NCBI GenBank assembly: GCA_029554925.1
Contig: JAKPUV010000887.1
Span: 1-6,383, forward strand
Direction: 5' to 3'
Source of the DNA: Candidatus Hydrogenedentota bacterium
GTDB taxonomy: Bacteria; Hydrogenedentota; Hydrogenedentia; Hydrogenedentales; CAITNO01
DNA length: 6,383 bases
The notes below the pieces were generated by a model that searched no databases, had not been told where the DNA came from, and saw only the letters and a list, made by a program, of their open reading frames with translations. The position numbers were made by a program, and so were the translations under genes. Within the stretch, counting starts at the first letter, position 1, and every line of letters starts with the position of its first letter. This document shows, piece after piece, positions 5,769-6,383 of this stretch.

Positions 5769-6383
5769 TGGAAGAGGCAGGGGCCAGACAGGCATCCCAG
5801 GACGGTTTCCGGCGCTTTGGCCGGGGAGCCGCCGCGGCCGCAGTCGGGGCGGCGGGACTTGCCCTGCTCACGGGGAGCGCTTTGGCCGGCGCGCCCGAAG
5901 CCGGCACCGCGTCGTGGGGCGCCATCTTCACCCCGGGCCGCATGATGGCCATCCTGGCGCTGGCGGGCATGTCCTCTTTCTGCTCCGCCTCCGAGGCGGC
6001 GTTCTTCTCCATCGGCAAGGTGCGCCTGCGCACCATGCGCGAGACGGGGGGCGTCGCCGCCCGGCTGGTGGCGCGTCTCATGGATCAGCCCGGCGGGCTG
6101 CTGGCCACCCTGCTGATCGCGAACAACGTGGTCAACATCCTGATCGGCGTGCTGTTCGGCGCCCCGATGGCGCGGGTCTTCGACTCCGCCCTCGGGTATT
6201 CGCCCACCCTGTCCTATCTGGCAAGCACCCTTTTCACGACGCTCGTGCTGGTCGTCTTCTGCGAGGTGCTGCCCAAGGTGGTGGGCTTCTCGCGCAACAC
6301 CCTGTTCGCCCAGGCCGCCGCGTTTCCCCTCTACCTGCTCGACCGGGCGATGCGGCCCTTCCGCGACGCCCTCATGCGGTTCA
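5768..6383 (+). CDS. CNNM/DUF21-domain membrane protein (CorC/HlyC family), N-terminal part (3' end outside window)
   Basis: The first 205 residues of a membrane protein whose end lies beyond the window. The CNNM (DUF21) transmembrane domain covers about 55-205. It shows a first span with the small-residue SASEAAFFSIGKVRLRTM stretch (73-90), a second span with LLATLLIANNVVNILIG (111-127), and a third with VFCEVLPKVVG (163-173); a fourth (TLFAQAAAFPLYLL) begins near 178. CBS and CorC_HlyC domains would follow downstream. Family members are linked to Mg2+/Co2+ or other cation homeostasis. The ATG at 5768 overlaps the ybeY stop and has GGAAGG seven bases upstream (5755-5760). Residues 1-45 are odd: an arginine-containing start (FRRFGRG, 14-20) followed by an Ala/Leu-rich hydrophobic stretch ending SALAGA looks like a Sec or Tat signal peptide ahead of the usual first span. 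An internal ATG at 5942 would remove it but lacks a ribosome binding site. Confidence 0.92.
   Translation, partial: MEEAGARQASQDGFRRFGRGAAAAAVGAAGLALLTGSALAGAPEAGTASWGAIFTPGRMMAILALAGMSSFCSASEAAFFSIGKVRLRTMRETGGVAARLVARLMDQPGGLLATLLIANNVVNILIGVLFGAPMARVFDSALGYSPTLSYLASTLFTTLVLVVFCEVLPKVVGFSRNTLFAQAAAFPLYLLDRAMRPFRDALMRF

Overview
The window comes from a very GC-rich bacterium (strong G/C bias at third codon positions, genes tightly packed). All the genes are recognisable bacterial families. I cannot name the taxon from sequence alone. The gene set and an intergenic GAACACACG-type 9-base repeat recall environmental lineages of the Planctomycetes/Hydrogenedentes kind, but this is a weak inference.

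Layout. (1) 1-825, + strand: the C-terminal part of a sigma-54-dependent transcription activator, cut by the window edge, with most of its AAA+ domain and a Fis-type DNA-binding helix-turn-helix. (2) 832-1443, - strand: a complete adenylylsulfate kinase (cysC), convergent with the activator and only 6 bases from it. (3) 1444-1837: a 394-base divergent intergenic region. It holds a likely extended -10 promoter for cysC, an overlapping dyad, a degenerate 9-base direct repeat, a nested palindromic element and a likely promoter for the + strand operon. (4) 1838-6383, + strand: a tightly coupled operon of phoH-like ATPase, 7TM-HD phosphodiesterase (PgpH/YqfF type), ybeY endoribonuclease and a CNNM/DUF21 (CorC/HlyC-type) membrane protein cut by the right edge. 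Its three junctions overlap by 4, 4 and 1 bases.

The operon is the core of the window. PhoH-like ATPases and YbeY are an established pair in RNA metabolism and ribosome quality control. The 7TM-HD protein belongs to the family that hydrolyses cyclic di-AMP in Firmicutes. CNNM/CorC proteins are linked to divalent cation transport or homeostasis. The order combines the Firmicute arrangement (phoH-yqfF-ybeY) with the proteobacterial one (ybeZ-ybeY-ybeX/CorC). A joint role in RNA turnover and second-messenger or ion control is an inference from co-transcription, not something the sequence proves.

I found no mobile element, CRISPR array, RNA gene or clearly novel protein system. The most unusual signals are the structured repeats between cysC and phoH and a signal-peptide-like extension on the CNNM protein.
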